Shown one piece after another: positions 16,134 through 25,863 of a DNA stretch of 64,000 nt. Position numbers and translations under genes: made by a program. This DNA comes from Shewanella holmiensis (GTDB lineage: Bacteria; Pseudomonadota; Gammaproteobacteria; Enterobacterales; Shewanellaceae). Every line of letters starts with the position of its first letter. The first letter of the stretch is position 1. Under the pieces are notes generated by a model. The model had not been told where the DNA came from and searched no databases. It was given only the letters and a program-made list of their open reading frames with translations. The stretch is taken from NCBI RefSeq assembly GCF_025370255.1, contig NZ_JAMTCD010000013.1:1-64000 (forward strand), given 5' to 3'.

Positions 16134-16164
16134 ACAAAAATGCCACAATATTTGCGGCATTGAG
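16134..16164 (-). terminator. terminator of the VF530-family gene
   Basis: ATGCCGCAAATATTGTGGCAT-type hairpin (about 16140-16160 on the minus strand), followed leftward by TTTTTGTTTA, about 45 bp after the stop at 16208. Confidence 0.65.
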
Positions 16165-16207
16165 ATAACGATCAAATATTTGATTCTGGCTTTAAGCCAT
16201 CAGCAGC

Positions 16208-16705
16208 TTAATTTCCCCAAGGATTTTTGGGATCTTGTGAGGGCGCAGGACGCTTGTTGCCAGTACGTTTATTTTGCGCGTAGTTGTCTTGCGCTTTGGG
16301 TTTATCTTTACCGAATTTTGGGCGGCTATTACTGCGCTTCATCTCTTGATAGTCCGCCGTTGCTTTATCTCGCATTTCAGCGATTAACTCTACCGTTAGC
16401 TCTTGAGGTTTACGAGGCAAAATACCATGGGCAAAACCACGTTCACGCGGCTTTAACTCAAACTGCGCCGCACTTCCTTTAGGCATACGCTTAAAGCGAT
16501 AAAGATAAAAACTTTCTACCCTTTCTCTGGCCCATTCCGTCTTTTTTAAGAACTTTAGGCACGCTTCCATACTTGGGTTGGTATTAAAGCATTCTAAACG
16601 CAATGCAGCGTAGAGGATTTTCCAATCATAAAAGTCGACTAATTCGGCCACCATGGTTTCTAATTTTAAGCCATGTAGCGGGTTATTCTGTTGCAGTTCA
16701 ATCAT
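16208..16705 (-). CDS. VF530 family DNA-binding protein with basic C-terminal extension
   Basis: The first 70 residues or so carry the VF530 (DUF2132) fold: NPLHGLKLETMVAELVDFY, then CFNTNPS and LKFLKKTEWARERVE, which mark this small family. Members are usually about 70-90 residues and have been described as DNA-binding. Here a further 95 residues follow, rich in Lys, Arg, Asn and Pro and ending DPKNPWGN, probably disordered and nucleic-acid binding. I chose ATG 16705 because the family begins just after it; the upstream ATG would add 13 residues. Its function in the cell is unknown. Confidence 0.75.
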   Translation of the reverse strand: MIELQQNNPLHGLKLETMVAELVDFYDWKILYAALRLECFNTNPSMEACLKFLKKTEWARERVESFYLYRFKRMPKGSAAQFELKPRERGFAHGILPRKPQELTVELIAEMRDKATADYQEMKRSNSRPKFGKDKPKAQDNYAQNKRTGNKRPAPSQDPKNPWGN

Positions 16706-17065
16706 AAGAAATTCCAATAACCGATAAATCGGTTGTATTATCATTGTAAATCAGGAAGTTAATTGGCAAGCTTGTGCGCAGCTTTAATCTCGCTTATCAA
16801 CACTTAACATCAATATAGCCAGCTTAGAGACAACTGCATTAATGTCATTGCACAAATATAAAATCAGATGTCGATATGATAACAAATAATCACCACCTTG
16901 GGCTATGACACTCTTCAGCTCATCACCACACAAAAATAATAATCGGCTATTTTTTGCTGATAGTAAGTTGTAATAAAATAGCTAACTTACCCGTTTCATC
17001 AAAATTTATTTTCTAGCAAGCATTTGAGCATTCCATCCTGAGCTTAATTGCGGTATAAGGACGCA
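16706..17065. other. divergent intergenic region, nothing specific seen
   Basis: A 360-bp space between the VF530 gene (leftward) and the RIO kinase (rightward). It must hold both promoters, but no clear operator, hairpin or small gene stands out. Confidence 0.4.
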
Positions 17066-17926
17066 ATGAAAATCCCGAAAAGAATCCAACCTCTGGTTGA
17101 AGAAGGCTTAGTAGACGATGTCCTAAGTCAATTAATGAGTGGCAAAGAAGCCAGTGTTTATGTCGTCCGTTGTGGCGAGGACATTCGCTGCGCGAAAGTC
17201 TACAAAGATGCTGACAAACGTAGCTTTAAGCAAGCTGTTCAGTATCAAGAAGGCCGTAAAGTTCGCAATAGCCGTCGCGCCAGAGCGATGGAAAAAGGGT
17301 CTAAATTCGGTCGAGATCAACAAGAAGAAGCCTGGCAAAATGCCGAGGTAGATGCCCTATATAAATTAGCCGATGCGGGCGTGCGAGTGCCGAAACCTTA
17401 TGGCTGCTATTCCGGCGTATTGTTAATGGAGTTAGTGACAGATGATGATGGCTTAGTTGCACCTCGGCTAAACGATGTGGAAATGAGCTACGAAGAAGCT
17501 ATCCGAGATCATGCCAGCATGATTGAATATACCAAATTAATGCTGTGTGCGGGTATCGTACATGGAGACTTATCAGAATTTAATGTGCTGGTAGATAGCA
17601 AAGGTCCGGTGATTATTGATTTGCCCCAAGCGGTTGATGCTGCAGCCAATAATAACGCCCAATGGATGTTTTCTCGCGATGTAAACAACATGACAAGTTA
17701 TTACAGTCAGTTTGCTCCTGAGTTAGCAGGTACTAAATTCGCTAAAGAAATGTGGGCATTATTTGAAGCGGGTGAACTAACACCTACATCAAAGCTAACA
17801 GGCGAGTTTGCTGAAAGTGAACATATTGCCGATGTTAATGCGATTCTTGATGAAATCAATGCCGCAAAAGAAGAAGAGCTAGAAAGATTACAGCGAATCA
17901 GTGATGCTAACGATGAAGATTACTAG
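17066..17926 (+). CDS. RIO1-type serine/threonine protein kinase
   Basis: RIO kinases are atypical protein kinases, best known from ribosome maturation in eukaryotes and archaea. This 286-residue bacterial form keeps the catalytic set: ATP-loop region MSGKEASVYVV (about 24-34), Lys44 in CAKVYK, catalytic HGDLSEFN at 166-173 (Asp168, Asn173) and metal-binding IIDLPQ (Asp185). The C-terminus is acidic. I chose ATG 17066 because AAGGA is about six bases upstream; a TTG six codons earlier lacks a ribosome site. It is monocistronic. The substrate in bacteria is not known to me. Confidence 0.85.
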   Translation: MKIPKRIQPLVEEGLVDDVLSQLMSGKEASVYVVRCGEDIRCAKVYKDADKRSFKQAVQYQEGRKVRNSRRARAMEKGSKFGRDQQEEAWQNAEVDALYKLADAGVRVPKPYGCYSGVLLMELVTDDDGLVAPRLNDVEMSYEEAIRDHASMIEYTKLMLCAGIVHGDLSEFNVLVDSKGPVIIDLPQAVDAAANNNAQWMFSRDVNNMTSYYSQFAPELAGTKFAKEMWALFEAGELTPTSKLTGEFAESEHIADVNAILDEINAAKEEELERLQRISDANDEDY

Positions 17927-18113
17927 AACATCTTTTCTGGCTTGATTGCACTATTCAGTTGTAACCTGCCGCTTTAAATTAAAACCCATTGATACTTAAA
18001 GCTACCAACTAAACATCACAGCCCAAAGCATATCAATTCACAAGTTCAAGGATGATATGCTGCGTTCATCGTCAATAAATACCCAGTATTTTCGATGGTG
18101 TTTAGGGGGTGGG

Positions 18114-18503
18114 TTATACTTCAGCATTAAAACGAGCCACTCTTGCTTCAGCCTCTGTGCAATGGGTCAACTGTATCAACTCTGTCAATGTCATACTGGG
18201 ATTTTGAGCCATCAAACGTTGTAGTTTCACGGCTAAAGGCTCTAGCTTATCCGCATGTGTTAATAAGCTTGCTTCTATCTTATGAATTAAATATTTAAAA
18301 GTCTCTGATTTGTCAGCTTTTAATCGCAACACACAGGATTGAATCATCTTTGCGTCGCCATGCATTAGCCAGTTTCTAGAGCGTCGCACACGCTTAAGCT
18401 GGCAATCGTATTGTTGTGCCATCGCTTTTGCTTGCTTCACGTTGTCACCACCAATCCGCTGAACCAGCGAAGGCAATGCGATATCAATAGGTTTATTCAT
18501 CAA
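18114..18503 (-). CDS. small conserved protein, possibly RRF_GI ('ribosome recycling factor') family
   Basis: A 129-residue soluble protein. IALPSLVQRIGGDNVKQAKAMA (about 8-29) and CQLKRVRRSRNW (about 34-45) look like the signature of a small gammaproteobacterial family that databases label ribosome recycling factor-like (RRF_GI). That label does not imply homology to RRF itself. The C-terminal part (about 100-129) resembles a helix-turn-helix (MTLTELIQLTHCTEAEARVARF). Its role is unknown; a nucleic-acid-binding adaptor is possible. It is monocistronic. The family name is recalled, not searched. Confidence 0.5.
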   Translation of the reverse strand: MMNKPIDIALPSLVQRIGGDNVKQAKAMAQQYDCQLKRVRRSRNWLMHGDAKMIQSCVLRLKADKSETFKYLIHKIEASLLTHADKLEPLAVKLQRLMAQNPSMTLTELIQLTHCTEAEARVARFNAEV

Positions 18504-18642
18504 TAATTTTTACAACATATTAAAATATAAAAATAACGGCTTAATCACATTATATAATTTACTATCAGAATAGTGAGTTTAAGCGTTACCAACAAAAGTT
18601 AATCATTCTACGAATGACAAGTATGATGATATCCCCCCCAAG

Positions 18643-18668
18643 GCTATCGAAGCACTAAGTTCGATAGC
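18643..18668. other. isolated perfect hairpin in a divergent intergenic region
   Basis: GCTATCGAA/TTCGATAGC (18643-18651 and 18660-18668), a 9-bp perfect stem with an 8-base loop and no T-run on either side. It lies in the 449-bp space between two divergently transcribed genes, where a terminator is not expected. It could be a protein-binding palindrome or part of a small RNA. The rest of the space shows nothing. Confidence 0.35.
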
Positions 18669-18952
18669 ATCGGCAATACCAAACCAATTTAAGCCCAAAG
18701 TAACCAATAAATCAGCACAACCCTATATGTAAATACGATTAAAACACTCAATAATTACGTCAGCCAAAAATCATATTGAAGCAGAAAGTTGATGGCGCGG
18801 TCTTTCATCCCCCTCAAAAATCGCTAACTGATATTGTCTGGTAAATAGCCAAATACAAGACTAAGATAAATCTAATATACCTATTTCCAGTGAGCTAATG
18901 GCACGTTAGTACAAGTGCTGGCAATTTCTCAAAGACAATTCGAGAGTAATAA

Positions 18953-19870
18953 ATGAAAGCTATCACAATGAGGTTATTATTAATTCTTTTAGTCATTTAT
19001 GGACAATCTGGCAACGCCCATGCGCAAGATGGCAAATTAGTATGTCCAGAACCCATTCAAATAGGCTTTAATGACTGGGCTCCCTACGCTTGGATTGATG
19101 AATCGGGTAAAGCTGTTGGCTTAGATGTCGATATGCTTACTCTGGTGGCAAATAATTTCGGCTGTAAGGTACAGTTCATTCAAATGCCCGTTAAGCGTGC
19201 CCATCAAATGCTGAAAATCGGCACATTAGACATGATGATGGGAGCAAGTTATATCCCAGAAAGAGAAGAGTACGCCTATTTTTCAGATTCATATCGTGAT
19301 GAAGAGGTCAGGCTGTTTGTCGAAGCAGGAAATACCTCAAGTATTACAATTGATAAGTGGCAGGACATTTTCACTAAGAAGCTTAAATTATTAGCCCCTT
19401 CTTATGGTTGGTATGGTCAGGACTATTTAGCCACTAAAGATGAGTTATCGCAACAAGGTTTATTAATTACTAGCCCTAACGCAACACAATCAGTGCAAAT
19501 GCTTGCCTATAAAAGAGGGGATGTATTAATCGGTGACTCAGTTGCCTTACCTTATATTGCCAATCAATCCGAAGGGCTCATTCTGTCACCATTAGCACTT
19601 GTGGTAGACACTAATCAGATCCACTTTATGATCAGCAAAAAAACCAATAACTCAGCCTTACTTGCTGAAATCAACCGATCAATTTCAACCTTATCAAATC
19701 ATGGGGCCTTAGCCAGAGTGATGAAAAAGTGGCAACAAATCTCTGTTGCCAAATCCCAAGAGTCACAACAAAAAGCGACTCCGACAGATAGTTCAAGTGG
19801 TGTAATGAATATAACTGAACAGGGCTTAATTGCTGCTTTAAATGCATCTAAACGTTATTCTGCTGAATAG
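18953..19870 (+). CDS. orphan periplasmic amino-acid-type solute-binding protein (family 3)
   Basis: A signal peptide (about residues 1-24, ending NAHA) is followed by the bacterial extracellular solute-binding family 3 fold. IQIGFNDWAPYAWIDESGKAVGLDVDML opens lobe 1, with the ligand-contact GxxVDM pattern, and LDMMMGASYIPEREEYAYFSDSY follows. The ABC permease and ATPase genes that would make a transporter are absent, as is often seen in Shewanella-type genomes. The protein may serve a distant transporter or act as a sensor or cyclohexadienyl-dehydratase-like enzyme. The last 40 residues are Gln/Ser-rich and unusual for the family. Confidence 0.8.
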   Translation: MKAITMRLLLILLVIYGQSGNAHAQDGKLVCPEPIQIGFNDWAPYAWIDESGKAVGLDVDMLTLVANNFGCKVQFIQMPVKRAHQMLKIGTLDMMMGASYIPEREEYAYFSDSYRDEEVRLFVEAGNTSSITIDKWQDIFTKKLKLLAPSYGWYGQDYLATKDELSQQGLLITSPNATQSVQMLAYKRGDVLIGDSVALPYIANQSEGLILSPLALVVDTNQIHFMISKKTNNSALLAEINRSISTLSNHGALARVMKKWQQISVAKSQESQQKATPTDSSSGVMNITEQGLIAALNASKRYSAE

Positions 19871-19898
19871 GTTAATTTGACCTCATAACTGCGCCAAA

Positions 19899-20813
19899 TT
19901 ATATCTCTTCTGGTAATCCAACATGCAAATGGCCGGACTTATAATCAATGGTTAAAACAAAATGTTTTAACACATCATAACCAACAAGCCCTTTGATATT
20001 TTTTCCTTTGATACGTGAAAAGCTAATCGACTCTTGACCAGATACTGACTCAGTTTGACCATCCGCAGGAACGCTAACTTGAACATTTTCAATGGTAAAA
20101 GGTCCAAATTTTACTTCGGGCAAACGAAAGTTATCAACAACACCAATATTATTAGCCCCTGCAATTAGGCTTGATTGTGAACCATAAAGCTCCAACCAGT
20201 TTGAATCTGTTGCCAGAGTACGCTTTAAAAATAATCCACCGTTATTGCCTGTATCAAGTATAAGCCAAGCGTCTTTTTGACCATTCAAGTCAACTCTGAC
20301 TATTGGTTGCCCTGAACCTCGATCAATCTGCATTTGAATGTTCTCAAGCTTAGCTAAATCAACAGACCCTCTTTCAAACAGTCTTAAACGGCTATTGGGG
20401 TAATCTATCTGAAAAATAAATTTCTCTAACAATCCCGCACCTAATAGGAGTTGAACCTCATGGTGCCCCAAACGAAGTCCTGCTAGGTTATTTAGCTCTA
20501 AGTCAGTATTAAAAAGTTTTGCTTGAACATTATTGAATAATCGACGAGTTTCTGTGCCATAAATACCTTCAACATTGACCTTTCCACCTTTAGGAAATTC
20601 AAATCCGTGTCTATTGATGAAACTTAAATTAATCGCATTTAACTGCGCACCACTGTCTAGAATCGCTCGGCCTTCAACCCCTTTAATTGTCACGGGTAAA
20701 TTGATATGGCCATTAATGATTTCAAAATCAACCCAATTCGTTACCGCAAAGGTATTCAGCGAGAAAAGAAAAAGAGAAAAAATAGAGAGTGCTTTAATGA
20801 TTTTATTACGCAT
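19899..20813 (-). CDS. secreted retropepsin-like aspartic protease, two-domain
   Basis: A signal peptide (about 1-23) precedes two copies of the retropepsin-like half fold. Each has its catalytic triplet: AILDSGAQLN (Asp53-Ser-Gly) and LILDTGNNGG (Asp187-Thr-Gly). Carrying both D-S/T-G motifs in one chain resembles pepsin architecture, whereas most bacterial members have one motif and must dimerise. The product is 304 residues and periplasmic by prediction. Genes on both sides are transcribed the other way or are distant. Substrate unknown. Confidence 0.7.
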   Translation of the reverse strand: MRNKIIKALSIFSLFLFSLNTFAVTNWVDFEIINGHINLPVTIKGVEGRAILDSGAQLNAINLSFINRHGFEFPKGGKVNVEGIYGTETRRLFNNVQAKLFNTDLELNNLAGLRLGHHEVQLLLGAGLLEKFIFQIDYPNSRLRLFERGSVDLAKLENIQMQIDRGSGQPIVRVDLNGQKDAWLILDTGNNGGLFLKRTLATDSNWLELYGSQSSLIAGANNIGVVDNFRLPEVKFGPFTIENVQVSVPADGQTESVSGQESISFSRIKGKNIKGLVGYDVLKHFVLTIDYKSGHLHVGLPEEI

Positions 20814-21958
20814 TATTCATCCTTAATTTACGTAAAATAAGGTTAGTAAAATACACTACCCATCAAAAAAATAAAACAAAGCTAATAGATGTGGCATTTA
20901 TCCCTTAATTGCACACCAGCATTGAATGTTTCACAAGCTGAATTCGAAGCAGAAAATAAAAAATTAAAATATAACAACTCAATGCCATCTGGTGTGCTCA
21001 TTGGAAGTAAAAACTTTCCCTCTGCAAACCAAAAACGTATATCGCGAGATTCTGACATAAAAAACTGGGAGCAATATCTGCCCCCACTAAAAAGTCACAC
21101 TAAATAACGCATTATTTTGGTCCCGCAGGATCAGTGAGCAACCACCATAGCAAAAAATCAAAGAGTTAAAGTAAATCTAAGGCGTCTTGGTGCATTATCA
21201 TCCTGTAATACTCATTAAAGGTTCAGTGGGCGGTGAAATACCCAAACAAAGTGTAACTGATACTTTAATCAGCATACTTAACAGCACCCAGCCGCCACAA
21301 AACGCAAAACGAAATAACTTATTCTTTTTGGTTATATATATTTACACCTAATTGAGTGTGAATATAAATTCAATATAATCGAATTTTATGCAGGATTTAA
21401 CGGTAGATTTTTTCAAAATTTTATTTTTGACACACCCAATCAAGATTGCAATAAGATAATTTTGCAAAATACTCAGCCTTAACATAATGACTCATCATGT
21501 GCACTTCTCACCTCTATTTCGCCACACACGTCTGTAATAAAACTGTAACCAAGTTATTGTTAAATTGAATGTTGATAGTTGTTAACTCATCACTAAAAAC
21601 CAACTTTGACTCACTATTTTTGCGTCTTACTTTCTGCTTTTATGCTCGAAAGCCCATATCGGCATATTATTAACCTCTGTTTAAATACCACAGTTCCTCA
21701 CGAGACTGAGCCATTAATTTGACTACTGAATGCACATTCACCTTCAAAAATACTCTCTGCCTGTAAACCACTTTTGTGGTGATTTTTATACTTGATACTA
21801 AATATTGTATACATTATAAATTATACCAATCTTTAACAAAAGATTAACAACCCTAAGTATCACAATAGAATTCACGACGATAAAAACATAATAGTCTGAA
21901 CATCACTTCCTTGAATTAGGTGATTTAACGACATTGTTGTAATTAACTGGAGTTTAAA
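20814..21958. other. 1.1-kb intergenic region with weak ORFs only
   Basis: The space holds a doubtful 72-codon ORF (20889-21107). It also holds a frame at about 21199-21351 with protein-like composition (VHYHPVILIKGSVGGEI) but no good start, which could be a gene remnant. The 3' half, with AT-rich DNA and several TTAAC/GTTAA words, is probably the promoter region of the collagenase gene. Confidence 0.4.
20889..21107 (+). CDS. doubtful 72-aa hypothetical ORF
   Basis: An open frame from ATG 20889 with hydrophilic, Lys/Asn/Ser-rich composition. There is no convincing ribosome site, no recognisable family and no membrane segment. It could be a fragment of a lost gene. I list it only because the surrounding kilobase has no better candidate. 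Confidence 0.2.
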   Translation: MWHLSLNCTPALNVSQAEFEAENKKLKYNNSMPSGVLIGSKNFPSANQKRISRDSDIKNWEQYLPPLKSHTK

Positions 21959-24922
21959 ATGCCAATAAAATCATCACCATTAATCGATGTCAGCCGAAAA
22001 TTCACTGTTCATGCCGTAGCGCTTGCATGCTCAACCATTCTTTTCCCATTCCATGCACAAGCGACTAACGAGGCACCTCCAACTGTGAAAGAGTCTTCAA
22101 ACATTGAGGAGTTCTCGACCACCAACAAACCTTCTACAATCAAAGAGACGTCAAAATTAGATCAAGTTAAGGCGACTACCAATCGCTTTGAGAAAGGCGC
22201 CAATATCCCTGGCCAACAAAAAAATACCAAAACAGATCCACTTCAGCCCCCTGCGGAGGGCAAGTCATTAAAAAAGATTGATGGGCCAATGGGCGCATTG
22301 GCGACTGCTGCAGAAGCAGCACCCAATGTATGTAGCAGTGAAATGGCTAACTTAACAGGCCAAGCATTATTTGATTTTGTCAAACAAGCAGAACTGTCGT
22401 GTATCTCAGAATTATATTCAAGAAATGATGCAGTCTCGGTAGCCGTATATCAAACTGCAAATGTAGTGTCGGTTGCGAATCAAGCGAAAAGTATCGCCGC
22501 GACCTACGATAGCCGTAATGGCGATGAAATGCGTAATCTTTTCTACTTCTTACGCGGCGCGTTTTATATTGAATTCTATAACGATAACCTAACTTACAGC
22601 GACTCTCAGGCAGCTGATGCGGTTTATGGCGCATTGCAGGAATACACTAAAAACCCGCATTTATTTGATTTAAGCCAAAGCTCAGGTGACACCTTAACTG
22701 AATTTTTTAGCTCATGGGCAAGTGCGGATCATATTCTTGAAAGTGTGCCAGTTATTACTGATTACTTACAAAGGTTTAATCCCGAATACCTTGCCAGTAA
22801 TCGCCACCGTGCGGCACTGACTAGCGCATTAACCACACTTTATTACGGTACTTGGGAAGATGAATACAGCCAAAATGCCCTCGCCCATAGTGACTTAATT
22901 GATGCTTTACTGAAAATAGCGACCTCAGAGTATATTTATACTTCTGCCTATCAATATGAATCTACCGATGCCTTCCACGAATTTGGACGATTTTATGGCT
23001 ACCAAAAAACCTGGAACCTGCCTGCCAGCTTCAAAACTCGCCTAAACGATGGCGTGCAACTTTACATGAGTAAATTTGAACGCATGTCAGCTGAATGGGC
23101 TGATGGCGCAGGCTACCTTGATTACTATAATCCAGGAGAATGTGAAGCCTTCGGTATTTGCGGCTGGGAAGAAGAACTTGAACGTACTGCATTACCGATT
23201 AACTATACCTGTAGCGACACCATCTATATTCGCGCACAAGCACTAACAGATACGGAGTTACAAAGCTCATGTGATCTAATGGGCTTAGAAGAAACACTGT
23301 TTCACAATGTGCTGGCAACAGGATATCAGCCCGTAGCGGATGACTTAAATGAACGCCTGGAAGTGAATATTTTTGATAGTTACAATGACTATGTTCAGTA
23401 TGCTGGGGTGATATTTGGTATAGGCACTAACAATGGTGGTATGTACCTAGAAGGAACACCGTCTCAAGAAGGCAACCAAGCAAGATTTATTGCCCATGAA
23501 GCCACATGGACAGAAGACATCCTTGTCTGGAACCTTGAGCATGAGTATGTGCACTACCTTGATGGCCGCTTTAACCTTTATGGCGCATTTAATTACTTCG
23601 ACATTGATACCGGAAAATCAGTGTGGTGGGCAGAAGGTTTAGCGGAATACATCTCTAAACAAAACCGTAATGATGGTGCAATTAATGTTGGACGCTCACA
23701 AGCATTTAGCTTAAATGAGATTTTATCGAACACCTATGACAGCGGCACAGAACGAGTTTACAGCTGGGGCTATCTCGCCGTACGTTTTATGTTTGAAAAA
23801 CACAGATCAGATGTCGATGCACTGCTAGTACTTGCCCGCAGTGGTGATGCTGCAGGTTGGCTAACCTATATCAATGATACCATTGGCCAACAATACAACA
23901 CTGAATGGAACACCTGGCTCGCCACTGTATCTAGCAACGATGACACCATAGACACCGGCGTTGTGGCGCCCATTGACTCTGATGGTGACGGCGTAAATGA
24001 CAATCAGGATGCTTTCCCATTTGATCCGACAGAAACCCGAGATACTGATGGCGATGGCGTAGGTGATAACAGTGATATGTTCCCCGCCGATCCTACTGAA
24101 ACAATCGACTCAGATGGTGATGGTTTTGGTGATAATGCCGATGTATTTCCAAACGATCCTAGTGAGTGGGCCGATTCTGATGGTGATGGAATAGGTGATA
24201 ATGCAGATACTGATGGACCAATTGATCCTATTCAGCACTGCGGTAGCCCAACTATTACAGACGGTAATCTAACCAAAGAGCAAGCCGAGTGTGTGAGTGG
24301 TCAAAGCATTAACTATTTCTACACTTATGTAGAAGAAGATAATACGCCGCTTTATATATCAACCGCTGGCGGAAGCGGCAATGTCGATATTTACTTTAAC
24401 CAAAATATTTGGGCAAAAACCTCAGCTTATGATGCAAAAGCAACCACGGCCAATAATGATGAATTACTCAGCGTGATCGCAAACAGAGGTTGGGTATATA
24501 TCAGTTTAGTGGCAGAACAAGCTTACGAAGGTGTTAGCTTAAATGTCAGCCTAACCAACAATGATACAGGAACCCCGCCTTTAGCCATCGAAGATGCCTG
24601 TGCAACGCAAGCACCTTACAGCTATGGCGCGGTAACATTTGGACAAGCTATCTGTATTGCTGATGGTCACTCAAGTTACTACTTCTATGTGCCAGCAGCG
24701 ACAGAAGAAGTGACAGTAATAAGTGGCAATGGCACCGGAAATGTTAATCTTTACGGTAATAAGCAAACCTGGGCTAATCCAAGTTCATATGATGTTAAAT
24801 CAGAAAGTTCGACCAATGATGAACGCTTAACCATTACTGCACCAAGTGAAGGCTGGTATTACATCAGCGCCGATGGTGCTCCATCAAGTAACGGAGCAAG
24901 CTTAGTCGTTAACATGAAATAG
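21959..24922 (+). CDS. secreted M9 collagenase-like metalloprotease
   Basis: M9 peptidases (Vibrio and Clostridium collagenases) digest collagen and gelatin outside the cell. The 987 residues hold, in order: signal peptide (about 1-35), a Thr/Ser/Lys-rich propeptide-like stretch, the M9 N-terminal region and the catalytic domain. The catalytic domain has HEYVH at 528-532 and a downstream Glu in WWAEGLAEY (about 559). Then come four thrombospondin type 3-like Ca-binding repeats (about 673-755, DSDGDGxxDNxDxFPxDPxE) and two PPC domains (about 790-870 and 895-985). A good ribosome site (TGGAG) precedes the start. It is monocistronic with a strong terminator. Two tandem PPC domains suggest anchoring to insoluble substrate. 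Confidence 0.88.
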   Translation: MPIKSSPLIDVSRKFTVHAVALACSTILFPFHAQATNEAPPTVKESSNIEEFSTTNKPSTIKETSKLDQVKATTNRFEKGANIPGQQKNTKTDPLQPPAEGKSLKKIDGPMGALATAAEAAPNVCSSEMANLTGQALFDFVKQAELSCISELYSRNDAVSVAVYQTANVVSVANQAKSIAATYDSRNGDEMRNLFYFLRGAFYIEFYNDNLTYSDSQAADAVYGALQEYTKNPHLFDLSQSSGDTLTEFFSSWASADHILESVPVITDYLQRFNPEYLASNRHRAALTSALTTLYYGTWEDEYSQNALAHSDLIDALLKIATSEYIYTSAYQYESTDAFHEFGRFYGYQKTWNLPASFKTRLNDGVQLYMSKFERMSAEWADGAGYLDYYNPGECEAFGICGWEEELERTALPINYTCSDTIYIRAQALTDTELQSSCDLMGLEETLFHNVLATGYQPVADDLNERLEVNIFDSYNDYVQYAGVIFGIGTNNGGMYLEGTPSQEGNQARFIAHEATWTEDILVWNLEHEYVHYLDGRFNLYGAFNYFDIDTGKSVWWAEGLAEYISKQNRNDGAINVGRSQAFSLNEILSNTYDSGTERVYSWGYLAVRFMFEKHRSDVDALLVLARSGDAAGWLTYINDTIGQQYNTEWNTWLATVSSNDDTIDTGVVAPIDSDGDGVNDNQDAFPFDPTETRDTDGDGVGDNSDMFPADPTETIDSDGDGFGDNADVFPNDPSEWADSDGDGIGDNADTDGPIDPIQHCGSPTITDGNLTKEQAECVSGQSINYFYTYVEEDNTPLYISTAGGSGNVDIYFNQNIWAKTSAYDAKATTANNDELLSVIANRGWVYISLVAEQAYEGVSLNVSLTNNDTGTPPLAIEDACATQAPYSYGAVTFGQAICIADGHSSYYFYVPAATEEVTVISGNGTGNVNLYGNKQTWANPSSYDVKSESSTNDERLTITAPSEGWYYISADGAPSSNGASLVVNMK

Positions 24923-24993
24923 CGATTAAGATGGCATAGTGGTTAAGATGAAATAACGTCTGCCCAATATCACTCGCCTTCATCGCCAACAAA

Positions 24994-25022
24994 TAAAGCC
25001 GGCTGTTAACAGCCGGCTTTTA
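24994..25022. terminator. bidirectional terminator after the collagenase gene
   Basis: AAAGCCGGCTGTTAACAGCCGGCTTTT (24995-25021) is a near-perfect palindrome with T-runs on both strands, between convergent genes. Confidence 0.85.
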
Positions 25023-25100
25023 CGTTAAAAACCAAATAAAGCATAAATAAATGCTACCACGTAATCACACAAACTGTTGTTTCACCATGACTTTGCAATA

Positions 25101-25658
25101 TTATTTGCTTGATTGTTGAGACTGACACTCTAATAACAATTGCTTAAAGTGTCCGCCTAAATCTTGAGTCGCATATTGCTCACTGGCCAAAGCCATTTGT
25201 TGCATACTGGCTATCGCCCCAGTGACCCCAAGTTGCTCAATCAACGATTTGGCATAAGAGGCTGCATCAGCCCCCTGCTGAAGTAAACCTGCCACTTGCT
25301 CAAAGCTAATGTCTTGCTCAAGTAACTTTTGTATCGAGCCAATAAGCTCAGCAACCTGCGCAGACTCAGCTAAAGCCCCCTCGACACTGACAAGTTCGCC
25401 TAGCGGATCTTCACTCAACTTAGCTGCAACACACGCCGAAACACTGCCGGCCTCAGCGCCTTTAATGACCGCATCAATGCCCTGACTTCTAACGGCTTCA
25501 ACTGCCAGTTTTAGTTGTTCGTCTTTAGCTAACCAAAGTGCTTCTGCTTGTTGTTTTTCATCTGAGCCTATAAAGCCACAACCTGACAATATAGCGCTAG
25601 CCACTAAGCAACTGCTTAATGTCATCGCACGTGTTTTTGATAAAAATATCAGTGACAT
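25101..25658 (-). CDS. small lipoprotein of unknown function
   Basis: 185 residues. A signal of the lipoprotein type ends in lipobox LSGC (Cys about 27). The remainder is rich in Ala, Gln, Leu and Glu and predicts long amphipathic helices. I do not recognise a family. AGGAG lies at proper spacing before ATG 25658, which supports the longer start rather than the internal Met12. It is monocistronic, and its 3' end faces the collagenase terminator. Confidence 0.7.
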   Translation of the reverse strand: MSLIFLSKTRAMTLSSCLVASAILSGCGFIGSDEKQQAEALWLAKDEQLKLAVEAVRSQGIDAVIKGAEAGSVSACVAAKLSEDPLGELVSVEGALAESAQVAELIGSIQKLLEQDISFEQVAGLLQQGADAASYAKSLIEQLGVTGAIASMQQMALASEQYATQDLGGHFKQLLLECQSQQSSK

Positions 25659-25863
25659 TATTACTCCTGAAAATCAAACATGATTTATGACGGTCAATAC
25701 CCTGCCATAATATGTCAATGACATTAACCCAGAATTAATTTCACAGGTGTTTCAACAAGTATCGCCCTCACCCATTCTGCAGTTAATTGCAGATTCAAAG
25801 ATTGTATAATGTCGGTAAACTAATTAGGATCGGCGCATCTGATCGCTAACAAGAATTAACTTA

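Noticed and set aside
18643..18668. Terminator call for the perfect hairpin
   Set aside because: No T-run on either strand and it lies between divergent genes.
21199..21351. Protein-like frame between the retropepsin-like gene and the collagenase gene
   Set aside because: About 50 codons from a GTG without a ribosome site and without a recognised family; mentioned only as part of the intergenic description.
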